Source: DASSUW01 sp963844405 (GTDB taxonomy: Bacteria > Actinomycetota > Thermoleophilia > Solirubrobacterales > Solirubrobacteraceae). From it: a DNA stretch of 64,000 nucleotides. The first letter of the stretch is position 1. Each line of letters opens with the position of its first letter. Positions 1 to 10,276 of the stretch are shown here, one piece after another. The notes beneath the pieces are model-generated. The model was not told the DNA's origin and made no database searches. It saw nothing but the letters and a program-made list of their open reading frames with translations. The translations under genes were made by a program, and so were the position numbers. The DNA is taken from positions 372,001-436,000 of the forward strand of contig CAWJNZ010000007.1 in NCBI GenBank assembly GCA_963844405.1. Reading direction: 5' to 3'.

Positions 1-96
1 ACGCAGGCGGGCGGCGGCGACCATCTCCATCGCCCGCGTGATCTTCTGGATGTTCTTGACCGACGAGATGCGGTTCTTGACGTCCTTCTGCGCCAT
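1..96 (-). CDS. atpG: ATP synthase gamma subunit, N-terminal fragment
   Basis: Only the first 32 codons are inside the window; the gene continues beyond base 1. The peptide starts MAQKDVKNRISSVKNIQKIT and goes on to an AMEMVAAARLR-type helix, the classic start of the F1 gamma subunit, the central rotor shaft that turns inside the alpha3beta3 ring. Two bases separate it from the atpA stop, so it is the next gene of the ATP synthase operon. ATG start; family assignment is secure despite the truncation. Confidence 0.93.
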   Translation of the reverse strand, partial: MAQKDVKNRISSVKNIQKITRAMEMVAAARLR

Positions 97-98
97 GG

Positions 99-1736
<1,638 letters not shown>

Positions 1737-1743
1737 GGATCTC

Positions 1744-2274
1744 CTAGGCCTTCACTACCTGGCGGCGAAGTTGTTCGAGTCGGTTCCGGATGGAGGCGTC
1801 GAGCACGGAGTTGCCGACCTGGACGACGATGCCGCCCAGGATGTCGGGCTCGACGCGGGAGGAGAGCTCGACCTTGCGGCCGGTCTGCTCGGCGATGCGG
1901 TCGCCGAGCTGCTTGACGATCGACTCGTCGAGCTCGACGGCGGAGGTGATCTCCACCGGGAGCAGCTTGTTCTCGTCCTCCCACAGCCGGTCGTAGGTGG
2001 CGCGGATGCGGAAGATCACCGGCATGCGGTGCTTCTCGATCAGCAGCTTGAGGAAGTTCAGGATCACCGGGTCGGCGTCCGAGACGGCGCTCTCGAGCCC
2101 GTCCTCCTTCTCCTGCGTGGAGAAGTAGGGCGAGAAGAAGAACACCTGGAGCTCGCGCGTGTCGTCGAGCGCGTCGGCGAACGCGCCGAGCTGCTCGCGC
2201 ACGTCGTCGAGCTTGTCCTGCTCCTTGGCGACCTCGAACAGCGAGCGGGCGTAGACCGCGGCGATCTCCTCCAT
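1744..2274 (-). CDS. atpH: F0F1 ATP synthase subunit delta
   Basis: Peripheral-stalk subunit that joins the top of F1 to subunit b (OSCP family). The 176-residue product starts MEEIAAVYARSLFEVAKEQ, the typical first helix, and ends with the conserved region around GGIVVQVGNSVLDASIRNRL. The ATG overlaps the atpF stop by one base, so translation is probably coupled. Length and position between atpF and atpA match the family. Confidence 0.96.
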   Translation of the reverse strand: MEEIAAVYARSLFEVAKEQDKLDDVREQLGAFADALDDTRELQVFFFSPYFSTQEKEDGLESAVSDADPVILNFLKLLIEKHRMPVIFRIRATYDRLWEDENKLLPVEITSAVELDESIVKQLGDRIAEQTGRKVELSSRVEPDILGGIVVQVGNSVLDASIRNRLEQLRRQVVKA

Positions 2275-2849
2275 TACCGGTTGCGCTCCTCACCGGAGAG
2301 AGACGCGAAGTCGAGCTCCGACAGCGCCTCCTCGACGAGCCGCTTGTGGTCGGCGTCGGTCAACGACTTGCGGGTCACCTTCTCGGTGGCCAGCACCGTG
2401 AGGTCGGCCACCTCGGCCCGGATCTCCTGAATCGCGCGGCGCGTCTCGGCCTCGATGTCGCGGCGCGTCTGCTCCATCATCTCCTCGCGCTTGGCACGGG
2501 CGTCGGCGAGGATCTCGCCCTCGGCCGCCTCGCCGGTCTTGCGCGCGCGGGCGACGATCTCGTCAGCCTGGCCGCGCGCCTCGGCGAGCCGCTCGCGGTA
2601 CTCGGCGAGGATCTCGTCGGCCTCCTTGCGCACCCGCTCGGCGGTGTCGATCGACTCCTCGATCGCGCGCTGGCGGCGGTCGAGCGCCTCGGAGATGCGC
2701 GGGAACGCGAGCTTGCTCAGCAGGTAGAAGCTGATCCCGAAGACGAGCAGCGTCCAGATCATCAGCCCGATGTCGGGCGAGACCAGGAAGCTGCCGCCCT
2801 CCTCCTCGCCCTCGGCGGCGGTCGCGATGATGAGCGGCAGGTCGATCAT
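2274..2849 (-). CDS. atpF: F0F1 ATP synthase subunit b
   Basis: Membrane-anchored half of the peripheral stalk. The 191-residue product has a short periplasmic N terminus, one membrane helix around residues 28-48 (IGLMIWTLLVFGISFYLLSK), and then a long, highly charged Ala/Glu/Arg coiled coil to the end, which dimerises and reaches F1. It lies 7 bases after atpE and overlaps atpH by one base. There is only one b-type gene here, so the stalk is presumably a homodimer. Confidence 0.95.
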   Translation of the reverse strand: MIDLPLIIATAAEGEEEGGSFLVSPDIGLMIWTLLVFGISFYLLSKLAFPRISEALDRRQRAIEESIDTAERVRKEADEILAEYRERLAEARGQADEIVARARKTGEAAEGEILADARAKREEMMEQTRRDIEAETRRAIQEIRAEVADLTVLATEKVTRKSLTDADHKRLVEEALSELDFASLSGEERNR

Positions 2850-2856
2850 CGCCGGC

Positions 2857-3135
2857 CTACAGGAAGAACGCGATCAGGCCCGCGACCAGGCCGTAGAAGA
2901 AGCAGGCCTCCGTGAGGGCGAAGCCGAGCCACTGGATGCCGGTGATCTCGTCGCGCATCTCGGGTTGACGCGTGACGGACTCGATCACCTTGCCGAAGAT
3001 GATTCCGATGCCCACGCCGGCGCCGACGGCACCAAGACCGCCGCCCACGCCGAGCGCGATCGCCTTGCCGGCGTCCGCCGCCGTCTCGGCTCCCGCCTGG
3101 GCCAGGATGGTCACAACTGAGAAGAGCAGGTCCAC
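2857..3135 (-). CDS. atpE: F0F1 ATP synthase subunit c
   Basis: Proteolipid that forms the rotating ring in the membrane. The 92-residue product has an N-terminal stretch of about 18 residues, a first helix with the glycine-rich packing motif (GVGGGLGAVGAGVGIG, 29-44), the polar loop RQPE (56-59) that contacts gamma/epsilon, and a second helix with the ion-binding carboxylate Glu76 in GFALTEACFF. I see none of the extra polar ligands usual in sodium-type rings, so proton coupling is the simplest reading. It lies 18 bases after atpB and 7 before atpF. Confidence 0.97.
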   Translation of the reverse strand: MDLLFSVVTILAQAGAETAADAGKAIALGVGGGLGAVGAGVGIGIIFGKVIESVTRQPEMRDEITGIQWLGFALTEACFFYGLVAGLIAFFL

Positions 3136-3153
3136 CGAAGTGCTCCTTTGCGT

Positions 3154-4050
3154 TTAGTGATGCTCGGCGACGGCGCCGCCGAGGTAGATGGCAGTCAGCG
3201 TGGCGAAGATGAACGCCTGAAGCGTCGCGACCAGGCCGACCTCGAAGAGGAAGAGGGCGATCCCGATCGGCAGTGTGATGAGGCCGAGGACCTCGAGGCC
3301 CAGCAGCACGGCCAGGCCGCCCGACATGAAGAGGATGATCAGGTGGCCGGCGAGGATGTTGGCGAAGAGACGGACGGAGAGGCTGATGAGCCGCATGAAG
3401 TTCGAGAGGAACTCGAGCACGAAGATGAAGACGGCCATGCCTCCCGTCACGCCCGCCGGTACCAGGCTCTTCAGGTAGCCGCCGACGCCCTTGGCGCGGA
3501 TGCCCTCGACGTTGTAGGAGACGAAGACGATCAGCGCGAGCACGAGCGGGACCGACAGGTTGGCCGTCGCGGCGTAGAGCGCGAAGGACGGGATCTCGAA
3601 CCCGAGCACGTCGATCTTCTCGTGCGTGTTCGTGGGCAGCGGGATGTAGCCGATCAGGTTGTTGAACCAGATGAAGAGGAACAGGGCGCCGATGAACGGG
3701 AACCACTTGCGCGCCATCTTGTCGTCGAGGTTCCCGCGCGTGATGTTGTCGCGCATCAGCGAGAACAGCGCCTCGACCGCCGTCTGCACGCGGTTCGGCC
3801 GCGCCTGCATGCGGTTGGCGATCCAGATCATCGTCACGCACGTGAGGATCCCGGCGATCACCAGGTACATCACGGCCTTGTTGATGTCGAGCGGCCCCGG
3901 CAGGTCGACCCAGGTGTCGAGCTGGAACTCGTTCTGGGGCTGAAACTCCTCGTTGTCGCGCCGCGTGAAGCCGAAGATCACCAGGATCGCGACGATCGAG
4001 AACACGTAGAAGCCGAGGACCCCGAACAGGATCTTGCGCCGGGTCGTCAT
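3154..4050 (-). CDS. atpB: F0F1 ATP synthase subunit a
   Basis: Stator membrane subunit with the two proton half-channels. The 298-residue product has five to six predicted membrane helices. The essential arginine is Arg227 in SLSVRLFANILAGH, which faces the c-ring carboxylate; the C-terminal helix has the expected FIFATLTAIYLGGA sequence. The ATG at 4050 is chosen because it starts just before the conserved N-terminal helix and overlaps the preceding stop as ATGA (4047-4050). A longer reading frame upstream belongs to the neighbouring gene region. Confidence 0.96.
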   Translation of the reverse strand: MTTRRKILFGVLGFYVFSIVAILVIFGFTRRDNEEFQPQNEFQLDTWVDLPGPLDINKAVMYLVIAGILTCVTMIWIANRMQARPNRVQTAVEALFSLMRDNITRGNLDDKMARKWFPFIGALFLFIWFNNLIGYIPLPTNTHEKIDVLGFEIPSFALYAATANLSVPLVLALIVFVSYNVEGIRAKGVGGYLKSLVPAGVTGGMAVFIFVLEFLSNFMRLISLSVRLFANILAGHLIILFMSGGLAVLLGLEVLGLITLPIGIALFLFEVGLVATLQAFIFATLTAIYLGGAVAEHH

Positions 4051-4457
4051 GGGCGTGGGGACTTCCTCTCCAGAGGGCGGATGATCAAGGAGGTCGCGAA
4101 GTAGATCGTGAACGCGGCGAGCACCGTGATGCCCGCCGTGAGCCCGTCTTCGCGTTCGGCGATCAGGCCGACGGCCAGGATGGTAAGGCCGATGAGCCAC
4201 GCGCGCAGTACGAGCGAGCCCATGTTGAGTCCGAGCGCCGTCTTGACGTCGGTCGCGCGCGCCGCGCGGCGCTCGACGGCGACGGCGGCCGCGCGCTGCA
4301 CGATCCACGCGAGCGCCCCGACGGTGTAGCCGAGCACCGGCGCACCGAGCAGGACGACGAACGGCGCGGCGAGCAGCACGATCCACACGTCGAGGTAGCG
4401 GAAGACGACGAGCGGGTCGAAGCCGCTGGACGCGCGGTCAGCGGGCACGGTCGGCAT
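4047..4457 (-). CDS. AtpI-like four-helix membrane protein
   Basis: The 136-residue product has four predicted membrane helices in two hairpins (about 20-60 and 85-130) separated by an Arg-rich loop. Its position directly before atpB, with a 4-bp ATGA overlap, is that of atpI/uncI, which helps c-ring assembly in some bacteria. Sequence similarity to AtpI is not obvious to me, so the call rests on size, topology and position. The ATG at 4457 is preferred: the frame is open further upstream, but that stretch (4458-4643) encodes a Pro/Gly-rich, non-membrane sequence and overlaps the likely promoter. Confidence 0.7.
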   Translation of the reverse strand: MPTVPADRASSGFDPLVVFRYLDVWIVLLAAPFVVLLGAPVLGYTVGALAWIVQRAAAVAVERRAARATDVKTALGLNMGSLVLRAWLIGLTILAVGLIAEREDGLTAGITVLAAFTIYFATSLIIRPLERKSPRP

Positions 4458-4568
4458 GCGCTCGTAGAGGGCGATCGGACATGGCGAAGTCGCCCCCGGG
4501 CCATCCCCGCGCGCGGTTGCGGCGGCGGAATCGCTTCCCGGCGATCCCAGGCCCAGGCGGCGCGGCGG

Positions 4569-4598
4569 AGTGTAGCGAGGAATTCGAGTTTGTAACAA
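4569..4598 (-). promoter_or_regulatory. candidate atp operon promoter
   Basis: On the minus strand TTGTTA (4598-4593) and TACACT (4574-4569) are separated by 18 bases, inside one of the few AT-rich patches of the window, about 110 bases upstream of the atpI-like start. This resembles a housekeeping sigma -35/-10 pair. No other pair as good was seen between 4458 and 4680. Prediction by eye only. Confidence 0.4.
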
Positions 4599-4673
4599 CT
4601 TTGTGACACCCGGCTCAACCGGGTCGGGCCAAAACGTCGCCAATAACCTTCCGCCGCGTCCGACCCCCCAAAC

Positions 4674-4930
4674 CCGCTAGTCCAGACTCGCCTTCGCGCG
4701 CGTCGGAGAACAGAACGCGGCTCGCTGGCGACGCGCCGCCCCGCACTCACGCCGATCGCGCCACGCATGAAGGCAGTCCTCGTCGAATTTCCCGACAGCC
4801 TCAGACCATATAGGCGTGTCGTCCGGTGGCTGAGAGACGCTGATGGTCGACGCCCGCGCATGTTGCGCGGAGTTCGACAGGTCGAGGATTGGGCCCTCGG
4901 CCGCGACCACACACATGGAGGGCGCCGACC
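4674..4930 (+). other. non-coding region 5' of the IS110 transposase
   Basis: This 257-base stretch has no convincing gene. It holds an imperfect dyad, GACCAT (4804-4809) with ATGGTC (4843-4848), nested with GGCGT (4813-4817) and ACGCC (4849-4853), and ends with a Shine-Dalgarno-like GGAGGG at 4917-4922. In IS110-group elements the left non-coding end encodes the bridge RNA that pairs with target and donor DNA; the dyads make this a candidate place. The exact left element end could not be fixed: no target duplication or terminal repeat is evident. Confidence 0.35.
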
Positions 4931-6019
4931 ATGCCACAAGGTATGCGTTGGGTCGGGTTGGACGTTCACGCGCACGCGAGCGCGGTGGCGGTGTTCGACG
5001 ACGTCACGGGGGAGGTGATCACGCGCCGCGTGACCGGGCGGCCGATGGAAGTGCTTGACGTGCTGCGCGGGCTGCCCGGGCCGGTGCGGGCGGTCTATGA
5101 GGCGGGCCCGACCGGCTATGGGCTGGTGCGGCGGGCGCGGGCGGAGGGGATCGAGATGGCGGTCTGCTCGCCGGGCAACATCGAGCGCCGGCCGGGTGAT
5201 CGGATCAAGACCGACAAGCGCGACGCGATCCGCCTCGCGCGGCTGTTCGCCGCCGGCGAGCTGAAGCTGGTCTGGATCCCATCGCCCGAGCAGGAGCAGC
5301 TGCGCGACCTGGTGCGCTGCCGCGAGGATCTGCGCTCGGATCTGATGCGCGCGCGGCACCGTTTGGCGACGTTCTTGTTGCGTCGCGAGCGCTACTTCCC
5401 CGGGCCCGGCGGCCGCTGGACGCTCAAGCACCGCCACTGGCTCTCCCAGCAGCACTTCGACGACCCGGCGTCACGGATCACCTACGCCGACTATCTGCAC
5501 GCTCACGACGTGCTGCTGGCGCGCCGCGAGCGGGTCGGTCGCGAGCTCGAGCAGCTCGCCGGCGACTGCGTGTGGGCCGAGACGATCGCGCGCCTGTGCT
5601 GTTTGCGCGGGATCAACACGTTGACCGCGCTCGGGCTGTGCGCGGAGATCGGCGACTGGCGACGCTTCGATCACCCGGATTCGATCGCCAGCTACGTCGG
5701 GCTGGTCCCGTCCGAGCACAGCTCCGGAAACACGCGGCGGCTGGGCAAGATCACCAAGGCCGGCTCCACCCACGCCCGCCGGCTGCTCGTTGAGGCCGCG
5801 CTGCACTACCGCCTCGCGCCGTCGGTCGGCGGCAAACTCGCCGTCCGCCAACGCGGCCAGGACCCGGCGCTCATAGACCACGCCTGGCGCGTCCAGCGGC
5901 GCCTGAACGCGCGCTGGAACCTGCTGCGCAACGCCCGCGGCAAGCCGGCCGGCATCGTGACGATCGCGATCGCGCGCGAACTTGTCGGCGCCTGCTGGGA
6001 GATCGCCACCGCCCGCTGA
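4931..6019 (+). CDS. IS110-family transposase (DEDD recombinase)
   Basis: The 362-residue product has the two-part IS110 layout. The N-terminal RuvC-like DEDD domain shows Asp11 (WVGLDVHAH), Glu57 (VYEAGPTGYG) and Asp95/Asp98 (KTDKRDA). The C-terminal Transposase_20 domain shows RLCCLRGINTLTAL (221-234), then YVGLVPSEHSSGNTRRLG and KITKAGSTHARR with candidate catalytic serines near 264-279. The ATG at 4931 is chosen because GGAGGG lies 8 bases upstream. The frame is full-length and intact, so the element may still be active. It sits between the atp operon promoter region and DUF2294, and disrupts no gene I can recognise. Confidence 0.93.
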   Translation: MPQGMRWVGLDVHAHASAVAVFDDVTGEVITRRVTGRPMEVLDVLRGLPGPVRAVYEAGPTGYGLVRRARAEGIEMAVCSPGNIERRPGDRIKTDKRDAIRLARLFAAGELKLVWIPSPEQEQLRDLVRCREDLRSDLMRARHRLATFLLRRERYFPGPGGRWTLKHRHWLSQQHFDDPASRITYADYLHAHDVLLARRERVGRELEQLAGDCVWAETIARLCCLRGINTLTALGLCAEIGDWRRFDHPDSIASYVGLVPSEHSSGNTRRLGKITKAGSTHARRLLVEAALHYRLAPSVGGKLAVRQRGQDPALIDHAWRVQRRLNARWNLLRNARGKPAGIVTIAIARELVGACWEIATAR

Positions 6020-6392
6020 ACCCGACCACATCGGTCTGGCGCGTCGGGGCGGCGCGGCGGTCCGGGCATCGCGCACACACGAACGTCCGCGCTTTCGCCT
6101 GTGAGCCAACCACCCAAGGTGGCGCCGCTCGATCTCAGACCGCGGACGCTGCGACGAACCGAGGTCCTGAGACCCACGCGGTCTCGCATATGAGGCTGAC
6201 CAAGCGTCGCGCCTACCCGCACCCCGCGCCGCCCCGACACGCCAGACCCCACCCCGACCTCAACGCCCCACCGCCCGGGCGCGGTCACTCGTGCGCCCTT
6301 GACACCTCCACCCCCATATGAGGCGAATGCAGCGGCGCTGGGTGGGCGGGGGCCGGCCGGCTTCTAACGCCTGCCCGGTCGCGCCGCGTCGA
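6020..6392 (+). other. structured non-coding region 3' of the IS110 transposase
   Basis: No gene is supported in this 373-base gap. It has small perfect hairpins: CCACC-CAA-GGTGG at 6110-6122 and GAGACC-CACGC-GGTCTC at 6169-6185. The 10-mer CATATGAGGC occurs twice, at 6187-6196 (right after the second hairpin) and at 6315-6324. IS1111-type members of the family have a long right end that encodes the guide RNA, so either flank could be functional here. The right element end is probably before about 6350, but I cannot set it. Confidence 0.35.
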
Positions 6393-6788
6393 TCACCTGC
6401 CGTCGCTTGAGGCCGCCTCACCATCGGGCTCGAGCACGAAAAGCTCAGCGGCGAGGTCAGGGTCGATGTGGTTGGCGCTCATGAAGGCCATCACCCTGCG
6501 GCCGGTGAGCTCCTCGATCTTGGCGATGGCCTCCTCCCGCATCGCTGCCTGAAACTCGGCGCGGTAGTCGAGGACGCGGATGTCGCGGCCCTTGGCCACG
6601 AGCTGGCGTTCGCCCTTGGTCAACGTGTCTTCGAGGAGCACGACGACGAGGTTGTCGCGGATGCTCGTCCGGGCGCGTGTGGGGCCGCGGCCGGTGTACT
6701 CCGCGACCAGTTGCCTGACGGAATTGGAGATGGCGGAGGCGAGAGAGCCACCGTCCTGCGGGGGTCCAGCTGCGGTCTCGGGGCCCAT
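6393..6788 (-). CDS. DUF2294 family protein
   Basis: The 131-residue cytoplasmic protein matches DUF2294 from end to end: an N-terminal helix (ISNSVRQLVAEYTGRGPTRAR), the strand block NLVVVLLEDTLTKGERQLV, and the C-terminal signature TGRRVMAFMSANHIDPDLAAELFVLEP (given here only as landmarks at about 94-120). The family has no established reaction; some members sit near transporters or stress genes. It stands alone, with 122 bases to the next gene upstream. No operon partner is clear. Confidence 0.8.
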   Translation of the reverse strand: MGPETAAGPPQDGGSLASAISNSVRQLVAEYTGRGPTRARTSIRDNLVVVLLEDTLTKGERQLVAKGRDIRVLDYRAEFQAAMREEAIAKIEELTGRRVMAFMSANHIDPDLAAELFVLEPDGEAASSDGR

Positions 6789-6910
6789 GACGGCCCCTTC
6801 CTCGCCTCCCTCTGGGCGTACGCCCCGCGCTGAGGTAGGAGGAAGACGGCGAACAGCCGGAGCGCGAGCTACTGCCTTGCAGCACGTAGTGTCGCAGGTT
6901 GCCGGCCGGG

Positions 6911-7267
6911 CTACGTCGGCCCAGGTTCCACGTACGCCAGCCGGTCGGGCAGCTCCGCAATCTCCAACAGGCGCCGCACCATCCGGCCCGGGATGAAGCG
7001 CAGGTACATGCCGTCCTGGCGCGAACGCGCGTCGGCCTCCAGCAGCAACCGCAGGCCCGTGAGGTCGATGAAGCTCAGCTCGCGCAGGTCGACCACCACC
7101 GGGCCCGACTGCGCCGCCAGCGCAGCCTCGAGCTCCGGTGCCGTGTCAAGGTCCAACTCTCCGACAGGGACCACCACTGTCCCCGCGGCGTGCTCCGACA
7201 CGACAACGCGGAACTTGGACTTGTATCGCTTGACGGCGTCGTGATTGCCGGGATCGCTGACGTTCAT
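6911..7267 (-). CDS. STAS-domain anti-anti-sigma factor-like protein
   Basis: The 118-residue product is a single STAS domain: strand VVVPVGELDLDTAPELEAAL, then VVVDLRELSFIDLTGLRLLL, where Asp-Leu-Thr replaces the usual phosphorylatable Asp-Ser-(Ser/Thr) context of SpoIIAA/RsbV, leaving Thr as the possible phospho-acceptor. Such proteins bind anti-sigma kinases of the RsbW type and free an alternative sigma factor. No kinase or sigma gene is adjacent, so the partner must be encoded elsewhere. ATG at 7267 starts just before the domain; AGGAA lies 13 bases upstream, rather far for a ribosome site. Confidence 0.85.
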   Translation of the reverse strand: MNVSDPGNHDAVKRYKSKFRVVVSEHAAGTVVVPVGELDLDTAPELEAALAAQSGPVVVDLRELSFIDLTGLRLLLEADARSRQDGMYLRFIPGRMVRRLLEIAELPDRLAYVEPGPT

Positions 7268-7448
7268 CCCGTGAGACCCATTCCTCGCTGAGCCAACCGA
7301 CGGTTCGCGAAGCGCCGCGTTCTGCAGCCTCAGCGGCCTCGTCGTACTTCTAGGCCCCCGCGCCTCAAGCGGAGCGCGACGGCACCGCAAAGGCTACACC
7401 GCTCCCCCGGCCAACCGCAAGCGCATGACGAGACGGGTGCCGCCCCGG

Positions 7449-8879
7449 CTAGCGCGCGGCGGCGCGGGCGGGCTCGCCGAGGCGCTCGTACCCGTGGGGC
7501 ACGACCGGCTCGACGGAGCGGCGCGGGATCAGCAGGCCCGCGGCGAAGGCGAGCCCGAGGGCGGCGGCCGAGACGAGGAAGGCGGCGACGAAGCCGGACT
7601 CGGCGGGCAGGCCGGAGCCGGTCAGGTGGCCGCCGACGATGCTGGCGGCGATCTGGGCGCCGAGCGCGCCGCCGATCGAGCGCATGATCGTGTTCATGCC
7701 GGTGGCCACGCCGGTCTGCGACTGCGGCACCGAGTCGACGATCAGCGTCGCCATGGCCGCGAACGAGAGGCCGATGCCCGCGCCGGTGACGACGCTGTTG
7801 AGGTAGATGTGCCAGGGCTCGTCGTGCAGCACGGCGAGCTGGACGAAGCCGAGCCCGACCAGCGCGATGCCGATCAGCACGGGCGTGCGCGAGCCGAAGC
7901 GCGCGCCGAGGCGGCTCGAGAGCGGGCCGGCGAAGAGCATGACCGCCGACGAGGGCAGCAGGAACAGGCCGGCCTGGGTGACGCTGGCGCCGAAGCCGAA
8001 GCCCGCGGCGACCGGCATCTGCACTAGCTGCGGCACGAGCAGGAACGAGCCGAACATGCCGAAGCCGACCATCAGCGCCGTGACGTTGGTGGTCCAGACG
8101 CCGCGCAGGCGCATCATCCGCATGTCGACGAGCGGCTCGGTCACGCGCAGCTCGTAGCGCACCCACGTCGCGAGCAGCACGCCCGCGGCGGCGAGCAGGC
8201 CGAGCACCTCGAACGACCCCCAGCCCCAGTGGTTGCCCTGGCTGACGGCGAGCAGCCCGGAGCCGATGCCGGTGCCGAGCAGCGCGGCGCCGCCCCAGTC
8301 GATCCGCGCGGGCGTCTTGACCGGCGATTCGGGGACGAAGAAGTGGGCGGCCACCGCGGCGCCCGCGATCACCACCAGGCTCAGCCAGAAGATCCACGTG
8401 TAGTCGAGGTGGTCGACGATCACGCCGGCCAGCACGAGGCCCGCGCCGCCGCCGATGCCGAAGGTGGCCGAGATCAGCCCGATGCCGGAGGCCACGCGCT
8501 CGCGCGGGAACTCGTCGCGGATGATCCCGAAGGCGAGCGGGAAGATGGCGCCGCCGACGCCCTGGACGGCGCGGCCGGCGATCAGCACCTCGAGCGAGCT
8601 CGAGAGCGCGGAGATCACCGTCCCGGCGCCGAGCACGATCAGCACGATCACCAGCACGCGGTCCTTGCCGAACATGTCGCCGAGGCGGCCGAGCACCGGC
8701 GTGGCGATCGAGGCGGTGAGGAGGTAGATCGTCAGCACCCAGGTGACGGCGGTCGTCGAGGCGCCGTACTCGCGCTGGATGGCGGGCAGCGCGGGCGCCA
8801 CCATCGTCTGCAGCAGCGCGAAGGAGAGGCCTGCCACCGCCAGCACGGCGAGCGTCATCCCGTAGTGCTGGCGCTTCAT
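7449..8879 (-). CDS. MFS drug exporter, DHA2-type (1)
   Basis: The 476-residue membrane protein has about 14 predicted helices. Family motifs are visible: motif A as LGRLGDMFGKDRVL after helix 2, motif C-type glycine-rich segment ISATFGIGGGAGLVLAG in helix 5, consistent with proton-driven drug efflux of the EmrB/QacA class. The substrate is unknown. Its ATG overlaps the stop of the previous MFS gene as ATGA (8876-8879), so it is the last gene of a marR-MFS-MFS operon. Confidence 0.9.
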   Translation of the reverse strand: MKRQHYGMTLAVLAVAGLSFALLQTMVAPALPAIQREYGASTTAVTWVLTIYLLTASIATPVLGRLGDMFGKDRVLVIVLIVLGAGTVISALSSSLEVLIAGRAVQGVGGAIFPLAFGIIRDEFPRERVASGIGLISATFGIGGGAGLVLAGVIVDHLDYTWIFWLSLVVIAGAAVAAHFFVPESPVKTPARIDWGGAALLGTGIGSGLLAVSQGNHWGWGSFEVLGLLAAAGVLLATWVRYELRVTEPLVDMRMMRLRGVWTTNVTALMVGFGMFGSFLLVPQLVQMPVAAGFGFGASVTQAGLFLLPSSAVMLFAGPLSSRLGARFGSRTPVLIGIALVGLGFVQLAVLHDEPWHIYLNSVVTGAGIGLSFAAMATLIVDSVPQSQTGVATGMNTIMRSIGGALGAQIAASIVGGHLTGSGLPAESGFVAAFLVSAAALGLAFAAGLLIPRRSVEPVVPHGYERLGEPARAAAR

Positions 8880-10276
8880 GCCGGCACCTCGCGGACGGTG
8901 CGTCGCAGCGGCAGCTCCGGGATCGCGAGCACGAGCGCCAGCGTCACCGTCATCACGGCGCCGCCGATCACGAACACCGGGTGGATCGCGTTCGCCAGCT
9001 GGGCCGGCCCCGCGGCGCCGTTGGCTGACAGGCCCGAGGTGAGGATCGAGCCCATCACCGACACGCCGATCGTGCCGCCGATCGAGCGGAAGAACTGGGC
9101 GGCGCTGGTGGCGGCGCCGAGGTGCCGGCTCGGCACGCCGTTCTGGACGGCGAGCGAGAGGTTCTGGATGAGCAGCCCGAGGCCGAGGCCCGTGACGATC
9201 ATCGCCACGGTGGCGTGCAGGCGGCCCGACGCGACGCCCATCGTCGCCAGCAGGAGGAAGCCCGCGCCCATGATCACCGGGCCGGCGACGAGCGCCCAGC
9301 GGTAGCGCCCCGTGCGGCTGATCACCTGGCCGGAGCCGACGCTGGTGACCATCATCGACAGCATCAGCGGCGTCAGCACGATGCCGGAGGCGGTGGCCGA
9401 GGCGCCCATGACGCCCTGCACGTAGAGCGGCACGAACATGATCGCGCCGAACATGCCGACGCCGACCGAGAAGGCGGCGAGGTTGGAGGCGGTGAAGACG
9501 CGGGCGCTGAACAGCTCGACCGGCACGATCGGCTCGTCCACGCGCAGCTCCCACCAGACGAACACCGCGAGCACGAGCGCCGCGATGGCGTACAGCTCGA
9601 ACGGGCCGCCCTGGACGATCGCCAGCAGGCCGGCGGAGAGCCCGAAGGCGAGCAGGCCCGCGCCGGCGTAGTCGACCTTGGTGGAGCGTTCGGGGTGCGG
9701 CGGGATCTTGAGCGTGGCGGCCACCACGGCGAGCGCGATCAGGCCGACCGGCAGCGAGACGAAGAACACCCAGCGCCAGTCGGCGTGGTCGGAGATCCAG
9801 CCGCCGGTGGTCGGCCCGATGATCGAGGCGAAGCCGAAGACCGCGCCGGTGAGGCCCTGCCAGCGGCCGCGCTCGGACGGCGGGATGAGGTCGCCGATCG
9901 TGGCCACGGCGAGCGGGATCAGCGCGCCCGCGCCGAGGCCCTGGACGGCGCGGCCGATCACGAGCTGCGTCATCGAGCCGGCGAGCCCGCTGATGACGGC
10001 GCCCGCCATGAAGATGAGGATGCCCGCGACGAAGAACGGGCGCCGCCCGTACACGTCCGACAGCCGGCCGTAGATCGGCGTCGTGACGGTGGCGGCGAGC
10101 ATGTAGGCCGTGAAGACCCACGAGTAGTGCTCCATCCCGCCGAGGTCGGCGACGATCCGCGGCAGCGCGGTGGCGACGATCGTCTGGTTGAGCGCCGCGA
10201 GCAGCATGCCGAGCAGGACGCCCGACATGGCGAGCAACGTGGCGCGGCGAGGGAGCAGATACCCGTCGGCCCTCAT
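8876..10276 (-). CDS. MFS drug exporter, DHA2-type (2)
   Basis: The 466-residue product again has about 14 helices with motif A (YGRLSDVYGRRPFFVAG), the N-terminal LNQTIVATALPRIVADLGG motif D1 and motif C (VFGFASIIGPTTGGWISD), a standard DHA2 efflux pump. It overlaps marR upstream (10273-10276) and the next MFS gene downstream by 4 bp each. Two different pumps under one MarR could serve different compounds or act as a pair; that is inference. ATG at 10276 is favoured over the longer open frame because it begins right before the first helix. Confidence 0.92.
   Translation of the reverse strand: MRADGYLLPRRATLLAMSGVLLGMLLAALNQTIVATALPRIVADLGGMEHYSWVFTAYMLAATVTTPIYGRLSDVYGRRPFFVAGILIFMAGAVISGLAGSMTQLVIGRAVQGLGAGALIPLAVATIGDLIPPSERGRWQGLTGAVFGFASIIGPTTGGWISDHADWRWVFFVSLPVGLIALAVVAATLKIPPHPERSTKVDYAGAGLLAFGLSAGLLAIVQGGPFELYAIAALVLAVFVWWELRVDEPIVPVELFSARVFTASNLAAFSVGVGMFGAIMFVPLYVQGVMGASATASGIVLTPLMLSMMVTSVGSGQVISRTGRYRWALVAGPVIMGAGFLLLATMGVASGRLHATVAMIVTGLGLGLLIQNLSLAVQNGVPSRHLGAATSAAQFFRSIGGTIGVSVMGSILTSGLSANGAAGPAQLANAIHPVFVIGGAVMTVTLALVLAIPELPLRRTVREVPA

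Noticed and set aside
4677..4937. 86-codon minus-strand frame between the atp operon and the IS110 gene
   Set aside because: No ribosome site, no similarity, and it crosses the dyads proposed as the element's RNA region.
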